A DNA stretch of 42,822 bases from an uncultured Flammeovirgaceae bacterium (GCA_913052485.1 CAJXDN010000010.1:1-42822); one strand, 5' to 3'; shown: positions 14,042 through 23,996, counted from the stretch's first letter. A program made the numbers and translations. Notes: generated by a model from the letters alone, not told the origin.

Positions 14042-15801
14042 TTTGCAATATTCTCATATTGCATCTCATAAAGTTTTCTATAAAAACCATTTTCTTTTAA
14101 TAACTTACTGTGGCTCCCTACCTCCTTAATTTCGCCAGAGTCAATTACAATTATTTTATCAACTTCTTTAATGGTAGATAACCTATGTGCAACTACAATA
14201 GATGTCCTATTTTTTAAAATCTCTGTTATAGCGTTTTGAATCATAATCTCAGATTCTGAATCAATTGATGAGGTAGCCTCGTCAAGTAGAATTATTTTGG
14301 GATCATATAACATAATTCTAATACAGGAAATTAATTGTCTCTGCCCTACTGATAGAGAAATTCCCCTTTCTTTAACATCAAATTGTAATTTATTTGGTAG
14401 GTTATCGATAAATTTTTCTGCTCCTACTCTTCTCACAGCATTCCAAACTTCCTCCTCAGAAATAGAATCATTAAATAAGGTAATATTATTATAAATTGAA
14501 TCTGAGAAAAGAAATACGTCTTGAGAAACTAATCCCAAATTATTTCTTAGAGATGAAATATTATAGTCGATAATATCTTCACCATCAATTAAAATTCTTC
14601 CTCTCTGGAAATCATAAAATCTATTAATCAAGTTTATGATTGAAGTTTTACCTGAACCCGTTGCCCCTACAAATCCAACAGATTGACCTCTATCGATTTT
14701 AAAAGAAATATTATTGAGTACAAAGTCATTCTCATTATAAGCAAACCAAACATTTTTAAATTCAACTTTACCTTCAATTTTATTATTAGTTATCAAGTTT
14801 TTAGATTTAATACTTTCATTCTTATCTAATAAATCAAAAATTCGTTTTGAACTTACCACTCCCATCTGAAGTGTGTTGAATCTATCCGCAATAGATCGAA
14901 TGGGTCTAAAGAATAGTTGAAGATACATTATAAATGCTATTAAAACACCTAGCGTAACTTCTTCCATAAATAGTTGGCTAGATCCGTACCATATTAGTAG
15001 ACCCAACCCAATAGATGTGAAAAGCTCCATAACTGGGAAGTAAATTGAATAATATAAGACAGCCTTTAAATTAGCTTTTAGATGGAGCTCATTTATTTTC
15101 TCAAATTTTTCGTATTCTTTCTTCTCATTTCCAAATATCTGGACAATATTCATCCCGACTATATGTTCCTGGACAAATGTATTGAGATTAGCAACTGCAC
15201 TTCTAACATTATTAAAGGAAATCTTTACTTTTTCTTTGAAGATATAAGTTGTCAAAAAAAGGAAGGGAAGGGTGGCTAAACTTATCAACGTCAATTTCCA
15301 ATTTATATAAAACATTAAGGCTACTATTCCAAATAACTGAAGAATATCACCGATAATTGTTGCTATTCCTTGTCCAAAAATATCTGCAATTGTCTCGATG
15401 TCTGAAACATTTCTTGTAACAATTCTACCAATTGGTGTTTTATCAAAAAACTTAAGTTTAAAGTTTTGTAGGTGAGAGAAAAGTTTAATTCTAATATCCT
15501 TTATTATATTCTGTCCAAGCCAACCAGAAAGGTAGGTGTGGAAATAGACAACAATTGCGTTAACGATCAGAAGACCAAATAACAATAATGTCATAGATTT
15601 TAATCCTTTGACATCATTCATAGAAACATAATCATCAATAATAATCTGTGTGATGTATGGTCTAACTGGTTGTAATATTGATAAACTTAGTGTCAAAATA
15701 ATCAAGGTATAAAAGACACTCATATAAGGTTTACAAAAAACAAATAGCCTCTTTAATATTTTGATATCAAAAAGATTACCACTTATATTATTTACCTTCA
15801 T
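14038..15801 (-). CDS. ABC exporter half-transporter with LSVGQ signature
   Basis: 587 residues: six membrane helices (about 25-310) followed by a nucleotide-binding domain with Walker A GATGSGKTS, Q-loop LGLVSQDVFLFSD, an altered signature LSVGQ (483-487) and Walker B IILLDE with catalytic E508. The H-loop is SIVVAHR. LSVGQ with canonical Glu is common in one half of heterodimeric exporters, and the convergent gene at 12269 shows the complementary change. The stop codon overlaps that of its convergent neighbour (14038-14041), and its start overlaps the end of truA (15798-15801), suggesting co-transcription with truA. Confidence 0.88.
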   Translation of the reverse strand: MKVNNISGNLFDIKILKRLFVFCKPYMSVFYTLIILTLSLSILQPVRPYITQIIIDDYVSMNDVKGLKSMTLLLFGLLIVNAIVVYFHTYLSGWLGQNIIKDIRIKLFSHLQNFKLKFFDKTPIGRIVTRNVSDIETIADIFGQGIATIIGDILQLFGIVALMFYINWKLTLISLATLPFLFLTTYIFKEKVKISFNNVRSAVANLNTFVQEHIVGMNIVQIFGNEKKEYEKFEKINELHLKANLKAVLYYSIYFPVMELFTSIGLGLLIWYGSSQLFMEEVTLGVLIAFIMYLQLFFRPIRSIADRFNTLQMGVVSSKRIFDLLDKNESIKSKNLITNNKIEGKVEFKNVWFAYNENDFVLNNISFKIDRGQSVGFVGATGSGKTSIINLINRFYDFQRGRILIDGEDIIDYNISSLRNNLGLVSQDVFLFSDSIYNNITLFNDSISEEEVWNAVRRVGAEKFIDNLPNKLQFDVKERGISLSVGQRQLISCIRIMLYDPKIILLDEATSSIDSESEIMIQNAITEILKNRTSIVVAHRLSTIKEVDKIIVIDSGEIKEVGSHSKLLKENGFYRKLYEMQYENIAN

Positions 15802-16538
15802 TGATATATTTTCTTATCATAACACACTTTATTTAAATATAAACCGTGTGCAGGCACAGAGGGTCCTGCATATTTTCTGTCTCTCTTTAATATAATATCA
15901 TTTAAATCTTTAATACTTAGTTTTCCCTCGTTTATTTGAAACAATGTACCCATTATAGCTCTGACCATACCTCTTAAAAATCTGTTAGATGATACGCTAA
16001 AAATATAGCTGCCATTTTCATTTTTCATGTATGCCTGATCTATTTCACAGTCAAAGTTATTTACATCAGTTTTTACTTTTGAGAAAGTCTTAAAATCTTT
16101 AAATGACATTAAGATCTTACAGGCATCATTTATGAGATTAGTATCGATTTCTTTGAAATAAAAAAAAGACCTGTCTTTTAAGAATGGTGATTTTTCTGAA
16201 TGAATCCTGTAGATATATTCCCTCCTTATAGCATCAAACCTAGCACTTACATTTTCCCTGACTTTTCTAATCGAATTGATTGAAATGTCATCTGTGAGAA
16301 AAGAATTTACTTTAAATAAAAAAGAATCATCGATATCTTGCCCATAATCAAAATGAGCAACTTGACCAAGCGCATGCACACCTGTATCTGTCCTCCCGCT
16401 ACCTAAGGTTCTTATCTTACAATCTAAAATTAGCGATAAAGCATTATCAATTTCTTCTTGAATTGTTCTAGCATTTTCTTGGATTTGCCATCCATGAAAA
16501 TTTTTACCTAAATATGATATGTCAATAAAAAATCTCAA
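15798..16538 (-). CDS. truA: tRNA pseudouridine(38-40) synthase TruA
   Basis: 246 residues. Makes pseudouridine at positions 38-40 of the tRNA anticodon arm. MRFFIDISYLGKNFHGWQIQ (1-20) and LGSGRTDTGVHALGQV (45-60) are classic; D51 of GRTDTGVHA is the catalytic Asp. The C-terminal R-F-L-R-G-M-V-R-A-I-M-G-T-L and D-R-K-Y-A-G-P-S-V-P-A-H-G-L-Y-L complete the family pattern. Length is normal. It is divergent from the DUF4293 gene (41-base gap), and a downstream ABC exporter gene overlaps its end by four bases. Confidence 0.95.
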   Translation of the reverse strand: MRFFIDISYLGKNFHGWQIQENARTIQEEIDNALSLILDCKIRTLGSGRTDTGVHALGQVAHFDYGQDIDDSFLFKVNSFLTDDISINSIRKVRENVSARFDAIRREYIYRIHSEKSPFLKDRSFFYFKEIDTNLINDACKILMSFKDFKTFSKVKTDVNNFDCEIDQAYMKNENGSYIFSVSSNRFLRGMVRAIMGTLFQINEGKLSIKDLNDIILKRDRKYAGPSVPAHGLYLNKVCYDKKIYQ

Positions 16539-16579
16539 TTTTTAAATCAATTTTATATTTCTTTGTACAAAATACGCTC

Positions 16580-17065
16580 ATGATACAGAGAATCCAAACA
16601 ATATTCTTATTCTTATACATTGCAGCATTGATTTCTACATTTTTTTTTCCTGTATGGCAAAAAATTTCATTTAATGACCAAACAAATGAAGTTGATGTTA
16701 TCGTTACAGGCCATGTCTCCTCTGTCATATATGATAGAGCGGGGGAAGCTATTATTTATGACAACTTTTGGGTTGGGGGATTTATTATAATTGCATGCAT
16801 TGTTGCTGCTATGTCAATTTTGAGTTTTAAGAACAGATTGACACAGATAAAGTTAGGTACGTTAAATTCACTTTTCACCTCATTACTAGTCACATACTAT
16901 CTCTATGAGATATTCTATAATATTGACTACATAGATATCAAAGACAAAATCAGTTTTCTAATTTCATTTTATTTAATATTTTTGGCGATATTTTTTAATT
17001 TTCTAGCGAATAGGTTTATTAGAAAAGACGAATTATTAGTAAGAGAATCTGAAAGAATTAGATAA
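16580..17065 (+). CDS. DUF4293 membrane protein
   Basis: 161 residues with four membrane helices (about 5-24, 63-82, 92-113 and 121-145) and a conserved MIQRIQTIFLFL opening, as in the DUF4293 family of Bacteroidota. Function unknown. In many relatives this gene sits next to rho; here it is followed by htpG with a 5-base gap, and truA lies divergently upstream. No catalytic residue stands out. Confidence 0.8.
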   Translation: MIQRIQTIFLFLYIAALISTFFFPVWQKISFNDQTNEVDVIVTGHVSSVIYDRAGEAIIYDNFWVGGFIIIACIVAAMSILSFKNRLTQIKLGTLNSLFTSLLVTYYLYEIFYNIDYIDIKDKISFLISFYLIFLAIFFNFLANRFIRKDELLVRESERIR

Positions 17066-17070
17066 GAGAC

Positions 17071-18963
17071 ATGAAAGAAAAAGGAAACATTTCTATAAAT
17101 ACTGAAAATATATTTCCGATAATAAAAAAGTTTTTATACTCGGATCATGATATTTTCTTAAGAGAACTTGTGTCGAACGCAGTAGACGCAACGCAGAAAA
17201 TTAAGAGTCTTTCACAAATGGGTGAACTGAAGGAGGAACTCGGAGATTTAACAATAGAAGTAAGTGTTGATAAGAAAAAGAAGACAATATCAATTCTAGA
17301 TAAAGGTATTGGTATGTCTGCTGAGGAGATAAAAAAATATATCAATCAAATTGCTTTCTCTGGAGCAACTGAATTTGTTGAGAAATATAAGGAGAAGGGT
17401 GACGCACAGCAAATAATTGGTCATTTTGGGTTAGGGTTTTATTCTGCATTCATGGTCTCCTCATATGTTGAGATAAAATCTAAATCCTATATATCAAAGA
17501 ATAAATCTGCCTACTGGAAGTGTGATGGAAATACAGAATTTGAAATTAAGGAATCAAATAAAAAAGAAAGAGGTACAGAAATTATTCTTCACATTAATGA
17601 TGACTCAAAAGAGTTTTTAGAGGACTCCAAGATAAATGAAATCCTAAATAAATATTGTAAGTTCTTACCTACCGAGATTAAGTTTGGACTGAAAGATAAA
17701 TCAGAAGAGGATGGCAAGGATAAAGATGGAAACCCAAAATATAAAAATGTTAAGATTGATAATATCATTAATAACCCAAGTCCAATTTGGAACCAAAGTC
17801 CTAAAGATTTAACAGATGAGGATTATAAAAGTTTTTATCGGGAGCTTTATCCTTTTGGTGAGGAACCCCTATTCTGGATACACTTAAATGTAGATTATCC
17901 ATTTAATTTGACTGGTATACTTTATTTTCCTAAAATTAAAAATGACTTCGAAGTTCAAAAAAATAAAATACAACTATACTCAAGGCAAGTTTTTATTACA
18001 GATGAAGTTAAAGATGTAGTTCCAGAATTTCTTATGCTACTTCATGGTATAATTGACTCACCAGATATCCCATTAAATGTATCCAGGAGTTATCTTCAGG
18101 CAGACGGTAACGTAAAAAAAATCAATACATATATAACGAAAAAGGTTGCGGATAAATTGAATGAACTTTTTAAGGATGATCGAAAAGAGTTTGAGAGTAA
18201 ATGGAAAGACATAAACCTTTTTGTTAAGTATGGAATGATATCAGAAGAGAAATTTTATGATAAAGTTGAATCTTTGGCAATGCTTGAGAGTGTTGATGGA
18301 AAGATGAGAACCTTTGAAGAGTATAAAAAATTTATAAGTAAAACACAAAAAGATAAAGATAAGAATCATATAATTTTGTACACATCAGATGTTGACAAAC
18401 AGGACTCATTCATTCAAGATGCCAAAAACAGAAATTATGATGTTGTAATCTTCGATAATGTAATTGATAGTCATTACATCAATCACTTAGAACAAAAACT
18501 TGAAAAAACTCAAATCAAAAGAGTAGATGCAGATATACTAGATAAACTCATTGATAAAGGAACAAAAAAGGAAACAGTTATATCTGAAGAAAACCAGAAA
18601 GAGTTGAAAGATATTTTTGAAAAAATAATAGATAACAAAGCTTCAACTGTAACGGTTGATGCCCTAGCTCCACAAGACAGCCCAGTAATAATAACTCTTC
18701 CTGAGTTTTTTAGGAGGATGCAAGACATGGCTAAAACAAGTGGGGGAAATCCAATGATGATGGGAGGGCCCGGAGAAATGATCTCTGTGAGTATTAATGG
18801 AAATCATAAAACAATTGATAAAATTTTAAAAGCAAAAACGACTAAAACCAAGCACAAGATTGCCTCTCAACTATATGACTTAGCTTTACTATCCCAGAAT
18901 ATGTTAAGCGGCTCCAACTTAACAAGTTTTGTTAAAAGAAGCCTTGATATATTATCAAAGTAA
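17071..18963 (+). CDS. htpG: Hsp90-type chaperone HtpG
   Basis: 630 residues, ATP-dependent cytoplasmic chaperone. The GHKL ATPase domain has SDHDIFLRELVSNAVDA (catalytic Glu and Mg-binding Asn, about 24-40), D-K-G-I-G-M with the adenine-binding Asp (about 77-82), and GHFGLGFYSAFMV (about 115-127). The middle domain has the I-W and PLNVSRSYLQ (residues about 337-346) segments that hold the catalytic arginine. A C-terminal dimerisation domain ends near residue 630. Length is normal. The gene follows DUF4293 with a 5-base gap. Confidence 0.96.
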   Translation: MKEKGNISINTENIFPIIKKFLYSDHDIFLRELVSNAVDATQKIKSLSQMGELKEELGDLTIEVSVDKKKKTISILDKGIGMSAEEIKKYINQIAFSGATEFVEKYKEKGDAQQIIGHFGLGFYSAFMVSSYVEIKSKSYISKNKSAYWKCDGNTEFEIKESNKKERGTEIILHINDDSKEFLEDSKINEILNKYCKFLPTEIKFGLKDKSEEDGKDKDGNPKYKNVKIDNIINNPSPIWNQSPKDLTDEDYKSFYRELYPFGEEPLFWIHLNVDYPFNLTGILYFPKIKNDFEVQKNKIQLYSRQVFITDEVKDVVPEFLMLLHGIIDSPDIPLNVSRSYLQADGNVKKINTYITKKVADKLNELFKDDRKEFESKWKDINLFVKYGMISEEKFYDKVESLAMLESVDGKMRTFEEYKKFISKTQKDKDKNHIILYTSDVDKQDSFIQDAKNRNYDVVIFDNVIDSHYINHLEQKLEKTQIKRVDADILDKLIDKGTKKETVISEENQKELKDIFEKIIDNKASTVTVDALAPQDSPVIITLPEFFRRMQDMAKTSGGNPMMMGGPGEMISVSINGNHKTIDKILKAKTTKTKHKIASQLYDLALLSQNMLSGSNLTSFVKRSLDILSK

Positions 18964-18981
18964 TTTTTTCGTTACATCTAT

Positions 18982-19791
18982 ATGATTAGGCATGCTATCA
19001 CCATTTCGTTAGTTACAATTTTTATACAATTCAATATCTCTGGCCAGGATATATTTAGAATAAATACTGATACTATTTCATCCTTTGACCTTCTTTATCG
19101 AGAGGCTGAAGACACTCTTATGATAGGTAAAAAGAAAAAGAAAAAAAAAAATGTTTTCTTCGGTATTAAATCTAAGAAAGGATTTATAAGATCAACAAGA
19201 GGAAGAAATATTATTTATGAGAATTTCTACTATATCAAAAATCCGGAAATTAAAAATAAGTATGCTCAGGAGATATTTTTCTATGACAAAAAGAAAAAAA
19301 AGATAGTAAAAACCAAAGAAATAATTGATGATGCCGTAATGATGCACGGTCCATATAAAAAAAGAGTCGGAGATCAAATAATTGAAGAAGGAATATTTTA
19401 TTATGGATTAAAACACGATAGATGGTTAAGATATAATAGTTCTGATATTTTACAGAATAAAGAGTTTTTTTCCATTGGTTGGTATAACGAATCAGTTAGG
19501 TTTTTTTGGGATTCAGAAAAAGAAAAGCTCAAAGAAATTATTCCAAAAAGATTTGGAGAGAAGCAGGGTATATATTACGCCTTCCACAACAATGGTAAGC
19601 TTGCAGCAAGAGGAGAGTTCGCTTTTAATAACCCAGTTGGTACCTGGACTGAATTTTATAGTTCAGGTAAAAAGAAAAGAGAGATTAAATTTGTTGATTC
19701 AGATTTAAATTTAAATAAATCATTTATAACTAGAGAATGGAATATAAATGGTAAATTGATATACGATAGAGCTTTATTTATCAAAAAATAA
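18982..19791 (+). CDS. Secreted MORN-like repeat protein
   Basis: 269 residues with a signal peptide (MIRHAITISLVTIFIQFNISG). A very basic region follows (GKKKKKKKNVFFG, about 49-61). The second half has MORN-variant motifs: Y-Y-G-L-K-H-D-R-W-L-R-Y, G-I-Y-Y-A-F-H-N-N-G-K-L-A-A-R-G-E-F, NPVGTWTEFYSSGKKKREI, and N-I-N-G-K-L-I-Y-D. Such repeats (YwqK/toxin-antitoxin type in databases) form beta hairpins; function is unknown. The gene lies between htpG and lipB on the same strand. The run of lysines is notable but not out of frame. Confidence 0.6.
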   Translation: MIRHAITISLVTIFIQFNISGQDIFRINTDTISSFDLLYREAEDTLMIGKKKKKKKNVFFGIKSKKGFIRSTRGRNIIYENFYYIKNPEIKNKYAQEIFFYDKKKKKIVKTKEIIDDAVMMHGPYKKRVGDQIIEEGIFYYGLKHDRWLRYNSSDILQNKEFFSIGWYNESVRFFWDSEKEKLKEIIPKRFGEKQGIYYAFHNNGKLAARGEFAFNNPVGTWTEFYSSGKKKREIKFVDSDLNLNKSFITREWNINGKLIYDRALFIKK

Positions 19792-19813
19792 TTTTATTAA
19801 ATCTAATATTATA

Positions 19814-20533
19814 TTGAATAATAAAATAAATAAAATAGTCAAGTTTATTAAACTTGGTCATATAGATTACAAAGAGGCCTGGGATCAACAAGAGAAGATA
19901 TTTAGCTCAATAATTGAAACAAAAATTAATAATAGGAAAACGGGTGAAAATAATATAACAGATAACTATATTCTCTCATGTTCACATCCTCATGTTTACA
20001 CCCTTGGTAGAAGCGGAAATGAAACAAATTTACTTATTGATAAGGAATTTGTAAAAAAAGAAAATTTAGGCTTTTATAAAATAAATAGAGGTGGTGATAT
20101 TACCTATCACGGGCCAGGTCAGATAGTTATATACCCTATCATTGACTTAGAAAACTTTTTTACAGACATTCATAAATATCTTAGAAATCTTGAAGAGGCA
20201 GTAATTCTTACCCTGAAAGACTTAAATATAGAATCAGGAAGAGTTGAAGGTCTCACGGGTGTATGGGTTAACCATCGCAGTAAGTCTCCCAAAAAGATTT
20301 GTGCTATGGGGGTGAAGACTAGTAGGTGGGTGACAATGCATGGATTAGCTTTAAACGTAAATACAGAATTAAAATACTTTGAAAATATTATTCCTTGTGG
20401 GATTCAGGGTAAAGATGTTACCTCAATTAAAAAAGAAATAGGTAAAAAATTTGATGTGGAGGTTTTAGAAAAAAACCTCCTAAGAAACCTTTCAAAGGTA
20501 TTTGAGTTTAATTTTTTTAAAGATGAATCATAG
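19814..20533 (+). CDS. lipB: Lipoyl(octanoyl) transferase LipB
   Basis: 239 residues with a TTG start. Transfers octanoate from acyl carrier protein to lipoyl domains of 2-oxo acid dehydrogenases and related proteins. Family motifs are seen in order: H-P-H-V-Y-T-L-G-R-S-G (about 58-68), INRGGDITYHGPGQIVIYP (about 94-112), T-G-V-W-V-N (about 150-155), and KKICAMGVKTSRWVTMHGLALNV, with the catalytic Cys in K-I-C-A-M-G and a Lys two turns later. Length is normal. Its end overlaps the start of the RNase R gene by 11 bases. Confidence 0.94.
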   Translation: MNNKINKIVKFIKLGHIDYKEAWDQQEKIFSSIIETKINNRKTGENNITDNYILSCSHPHVYTLGRSGNETNLLIDKEFVKKENLGFYKINRGGDITYHGPGQIVIYPIIDLENFFTDIHKYLRNLEEAVILTLKDLNIESGRVEGLTGVWVNHRSKSPKKICAMGVKTSRWVTMHGLALNVNTELKYFENIIPCGIQGKDVTSIKKEIGKKFDVEVLEKNLLRNLSKVFEFNFFKDES

Positions 20534-22451
20534 AAAGAAAAAGAATAATTCAGATAAACACACATTATCAGGTACTGTTGATCATGTAAATAGAAAATAT
20601 GCCTTTATCGAAATTGATGAATTCTCAGAAGACATAAAAGTAAGAAGTAGGTACCTTAAAGGGGCTATTCATGGAGATAAGGTAGAGGTCAAAATTTTTC
20701 ATCATTTATCAAGAAGGAATCTTGAGGGAGAGGTAGTGAAAATAACCTCTAGGGGAAATACTGAATTTATTGGAACTATAGAGGACAGTAAGGGGTTTGC
20801 ATTTTTTATACCAAAAAACAGGAAAATATTTGTTGATTTTTTTATTCGAAAGAAAAAGTCTGACAAATATTCAAACAAAAAAAAATACCTTGTAAAAATA
20901 ATTGATTGGGGGAACAAGAATAAGAAGCCAGAAGCATCTGTAATAAAGTGCTTAGGTAATATTGGAGAGAATGAGACTGAAATTAATTCTATAATTTATG
21001 ACTTTAATCTTCCTAATAAGTTTCCCCCTGAAATAATTAATGAAGCTGAATCACTTAATGATAAAATATCAAGTAAAGAAATTGAGAAAAGGAAGGATCT
21101 AAGAAATATTGATACATTTACTATTGACCCAGATGATGCCAAAGACTTTGATGACGCACTGTCCGTCGAAGTTAAAAGAAATTATTATATAATTGGAATT
21201 CATATTGCCGACGTTTCTCACTTTTTTAATGTGAGAACAAAAATTAATGAGGAGGCCGAAAAGAGAGCTACATCTATTTACCTAGTTGATAGGACAATAC
21301 CAATGCTACCAGAAAAACTTTCTAATAATCTTTGCTCTCTCAGACCAGACGTAGATAGATTAACTTACTCCGTAATTATAAAATTTGATAAAGAGTTTTC
21401 AATAATTGATAGCTGGATCGGCAAAACTATTATTCACTCCAATAAAAGGTTTACATATGAGGAGGCTCAAAATTCGATAGATAATAATGATGGTATCTTT
21501 CATAGTGAACTAACTATTTTAAATTCTATTGCAAAAAAAATAAGAGGTAATAGATTTATCTCTGGTTCATTTAATTTCGGCAGTGACGAAATAAAATTTA
21601 AGCTCAACGAAAAAAAAGAGCCCATTGAAGTTTATAAAAAACAAAGAAAGGATACACACAAAATGGTTGAGGAATATATGCTACTCGCAAATAAAATAGT
21701 CGCGGAAGAAATTATCACCTTAGAAAAAGAAGAAAAAAAAAATTATCCTTTTGTTTACAGAATTCATGAGGAACCTGAACAAGGTAAAGTTAATGAACTG
21801 AAAAACTATATTAAGCAATTTGGATATACAATTAATACTGAAGAAGGAAACTTAGCGAACTCAATGAATAAATTAATGAAAGACATAAAGGGTAGTCCGG
21901 AAGAAAAATCAATTGAAAAGTTTGCAATTAGGTCTATGTCAAAAGCTAAGTACTCTACAATTAAAGAAAAACATTTTGGGTTATCATTCAAACATTATAC
22001 ACACTTCACATCTCCAATTAGGAGATTTCCTGATGTTATGGTTCACAGACTTTTGAGTGACTACATTAATAATAGTAAACCCAAAAAGAAAAGGTATTAT
22101 GATCTCATGTGCAAACACAGTTCTAAAATGGAAATCAATGCGACAAAAGCAGAAAGAGAATCAATCAAATTCAAGCAGGCTGAATTTATGTCAAAATTTA
22201 TAGGTAAAAAATTTGAATCCATTATTACAGGAGTTACAGAATGGGGAATATATGCAGAAATTTCAGAAACATTATGTGAGGGATTGATTAGGCTTTCAAG
22301 CATGAGTGATGACCACTACCTTTTTGATACCGAAAAAATGAGAATTACTGGGAAAAATAGTAAAAAAATATTTAGGTTAGGTCAGAATATTAGAGTCAAA
22401 GTAATTGACACTGACATTGAAAAAAGGACGATTGATTTAGAACTATCATGA
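20523..22451 (+). CDS. rnr: Ribonuclease R
   Basis: 642 residues from the ATG at 20523 (MNHRKKKNNSD); the ORF extends seven codons further but would lie deeper inside lipB. Processive 3'-5' exoribonuclease, active on structured RNA. Order: cold-shock-type OB domains (about 15-160), the RNB catalytic domain with DPDDAKDFDDALSVE (about 201-215) giving the Asp cluster, K-H-Y-T-H-F-T-S-P-I-R-R-F-P-D, and a C-terminal S1 domain (GVTEWGIYAEISETLCEGLIRL). It is shorter than the 700+ residues of many family members, mainly at the N-terminus. An ATGA overlap links it to the next gene. Confidence 0.93.
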   Translation: MNHRKKKNNSDKHTLSGTVDHVNRKYAFIEIDEFSEDIKVRSRYLKGAIHGDKVEVKIFHHLSRRNLEGEVVKITSRGNTEFIGTIEDSKGFAFFIPKNRKIFVDFFIRKKKSDKYSNKKKYLVKIIDWGNKNKKPEASVIKCLGNIGENETEINSIIYDFNLPNKFPPEIINEAESLNDKISSKEIEKRKDLRNIDTFTIDPDDAKDFDDALSVEVKRNYYIIGIHIADVSHFFNVRTKINEEAEKRATSIYLVDRTIPMLPEKLSNNLCSLRPDVDRLTYSVIIKFDKEFSIIDSWIGKTIIHSNKRFTYEEAQNSIDNNDGIFHSELTILNSIAKKIRGNRFISGSFNFGSDEIKFKLNEKKEPIEVYKKQRKDTHKMVEEYMLLANKIVAEEIITLEKEEKKNYPFVYRIHEEPEQGKVNELKNYIKQFGYTINTEEGNLANSMNKLMKDIKGSPEEKSIEKFAIRSMSKAKYSTIKEKHFGLSFKHYTHFTSPIRRFPDVMVHRLLSDYINNSKPKKKRYYDLMCKHSSKMEINATKAERESIKFKQAEFMSKFIGKKFESIITGVTEWGIYAEISETLCEGLIRLSSMSDDHYLFDTEKMRITGKNSKKIFRLGQNIRVKVIDTDIEKRTIDLELS

Positions 22452-23407
22452 ATGTATCTAATAAATACCAAGAAATAATAAATTCTAGAATTAAGGATAT
22501 TAATGTTAAAGGTGAACCTAAAGAACTATATGATCCCATTAATTACATTTTAAATTTAAAAAGCAAACGAGTAAGGCCAACACTAAGTCTTCTATCCTAC
22601 TCTATATTTTGTAAAAACATCAAAGAAATTGTTAAACCTGCAATTGCATTAGAATTCTTTCACAACTTTACTCTGATACATGACGATATAATGGATAATG
22701 CCAATATTAGGAGAGGGGAAAAAACAATTCATAGTAAATGGAATAATAATATTGGAATATTATCCGGAGATCTTCTGATGATTTTTGCATATAAGATGTT
22801 AGAAGGTATTGATAAAAATATTATAGTAAATACTTTTGAAAGGTTTAATGAGATTGCAATAAAAGTTTGTGAAGGGCAACAACTTGATATGAACTTTGAG
22901 AATCAAGAAATGATTTCAGAGTCAGAATATATAAAAATGATTACTTTAAAAACTGCAGTTTTAATAGGTTTTAGTCTTGAGTTAGGTGGATTAATCGCTA
23001 ATCAAAAAAAAACAGTAACTGATAAATTGTATATGGCCGGTGAAAAAATTGGGATATCATTTCAGTTAATGGATGATTACTTAGATGTATTTGGAAATTC
23101 AGAATTTGGGAAAAAAATTGGTGGAGATATATCATCCAATAAAAAAACATACCTAATGATCAAACTTTTGGAGCATGCAGAAGAGTCGGACAAAAAAATA
23201 ATTAATAATTTATTGAATAAAAGAAAGGAGAATACCACTAAAGTTAAAAAGATAACAGAATATATGATTAAGTATAAAATTGACGAACTCACGAAAAAAA
23301 TCATGAATGAATTCTTTATAGAAGGTATTTCGATACTAGAAAGTATTCCCGGTAAATCTTCGGAATTAAAGAAATATTTTGAAGTGATTAGAAGGAGAAA
23401 ATTTTAG
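22448..23407 (+). CDS. Polyprenyl diphosphate synthase
   Basis: 319 residues. A trans-prenyltransferase that extends isopentenyl diphosphate chains, most likely making the side chain for menaquinone or a related lipid. The first Asp-rich motif is [14 protein letters not shown] (about 78-91), the second [11 protein letters not shown] (about 199-209); the K-S-K-R-V-R-P-T-L motif (about 38-46) and G-D-L-L (about 105) also fit. Chain length cannot be read from the sequence alone. Starts with an ATGA overlap on rnr and ends in overlap with the convergent rpmA (23404-23407). Confidence 0.9.
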   Translation: MNVSNKYQEIINSRIKDINVKGEPKELYDPINYILNLKSKRVRPTLSLLSYSIFCKNIKEIVKPAIALEFFHNFTLIHDDIMDNANIRRGEKTIHSKWNNNIGILSGDLLMIFAYKMLEGIDKNIIVNTFERFNEIAIKVCEGQQLDMNFENQEMISESEYIKMITLKTAVLIGFSLELGGLIANQKKTVTDKLYMAGEKIGISFQLMDDYLDVFGNSEFGKKIGGDISSNKKTYLMIKLLEHAEESDKKIINNLLNKRKENTTKVKKITEYMIKYKIDELTKKIMNEFFIEGISILESIPGKSSELKKYFEVIRRRKF

Positions 23408-23661
23408 CTAGGGTCTATAATAGATACAAAAGACCTATTATTTCTACCTTTTCTAAATTTTACAACTCCATCAGTCAAAGCAAACAGTGTATGATCTTTT
23501 CCCATGCCGACATTATCACCAGGATGATGTTTTGTCCCTCTTTGTCTTACTATGATATTTCCAGCAATAATCTTCTGTCCACCAAAAATCTTAATACCAA
23601 GTCTTTTACTGTGTGATTCTCTTCCGTTCTTGGAACTACCTGCTCCTTTTTTGTGTGCCAT
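23404..23661 (-). CDS. rpmA: Ribosomal protein bL27
   Basis: 85 residues: [20 protein letters not shown] at the start, then [27 protein letters not shown], and a lysine/arginine-rich C-terminus. It is a component of the large subunit near the peptidyl-transferase centre. No N-terminal propeptide of the Firmicutes type. It follows rplU with a 3-base gap, the normal rplU-rpmA operon, and ends within the stop codon of the convergent polyprenyl synthase gene. Confidence 0.97.
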   Translation of the reverse strand: MAHKKGAGSSKNGRESHSKRLGIKIFGGQKIIAGNIIVRQRGTKHHPGDNVGMGKDHTLFALTDGVVKFRKGRNNRSFVSIIDPS

Positions 23662-23664
23662 ATC

Positions 23665-23973
23665 TTATTTAATATCTTTAATTAAAATTTTTGTCATCTT
23701 CTGCCTGTGGCCATTTTTAACTTTGTAGCCTTTCCTTCTTTTCTTTTTGAAAACAATAACTTTATCATCTTTGAATTGTGATAAAACCTCACCTGTAACT
23801 TTAGATCCTTTAATGGTAGGCTTACCGATCTTTACCTTACCCTTGTCACTTATAAATAGGACATTATTAAATTCAATTTTTTTTCCAGATTTTGGTTCAA
23901 TCTTATCAGTGTAGATAAATTTATTTTTTTCTACTTTGAATTGCTTTCCTGAAATTTCAACAATTGCATACAT
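23665..23973 (-). CDS. rplU: Ribosomal protein bL21
   Basis: 102 residues: MYAIVEISGKQFKVEKNKFI opens the protein; the C-terminal KKKRRKGYKVKNGHRQKMTKILI, rich in Lys and Arg, binds 23S rRNA. Length is normal. First gene of the rplU-rpmA operon; its promoter is visible 23 bases upstream of the start codon at 23997-24027. Confidence 0.97.
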   Translation of the reverse strand: MYAIVEISGKQFKVEKNKFIYTDKIEPKSGKKIEFNNVLFISDKGKVKIGKPTIKGSKVTGEVLSQFKDDKVIVFKKKRRKGYKVKNGHRQKMTKILIKDIK

Positions 23974-23996
23974 ATCTACTTTTTTTAAAACGATTG

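Noticed and set aside
19129-19150. A-rich run in the MORN-like gene as a possible frameshift site
   Set aside because: The frame continues intact with signal peptide before it and MORN motifs after it. It encodes a lysine run and needs no frameshift.
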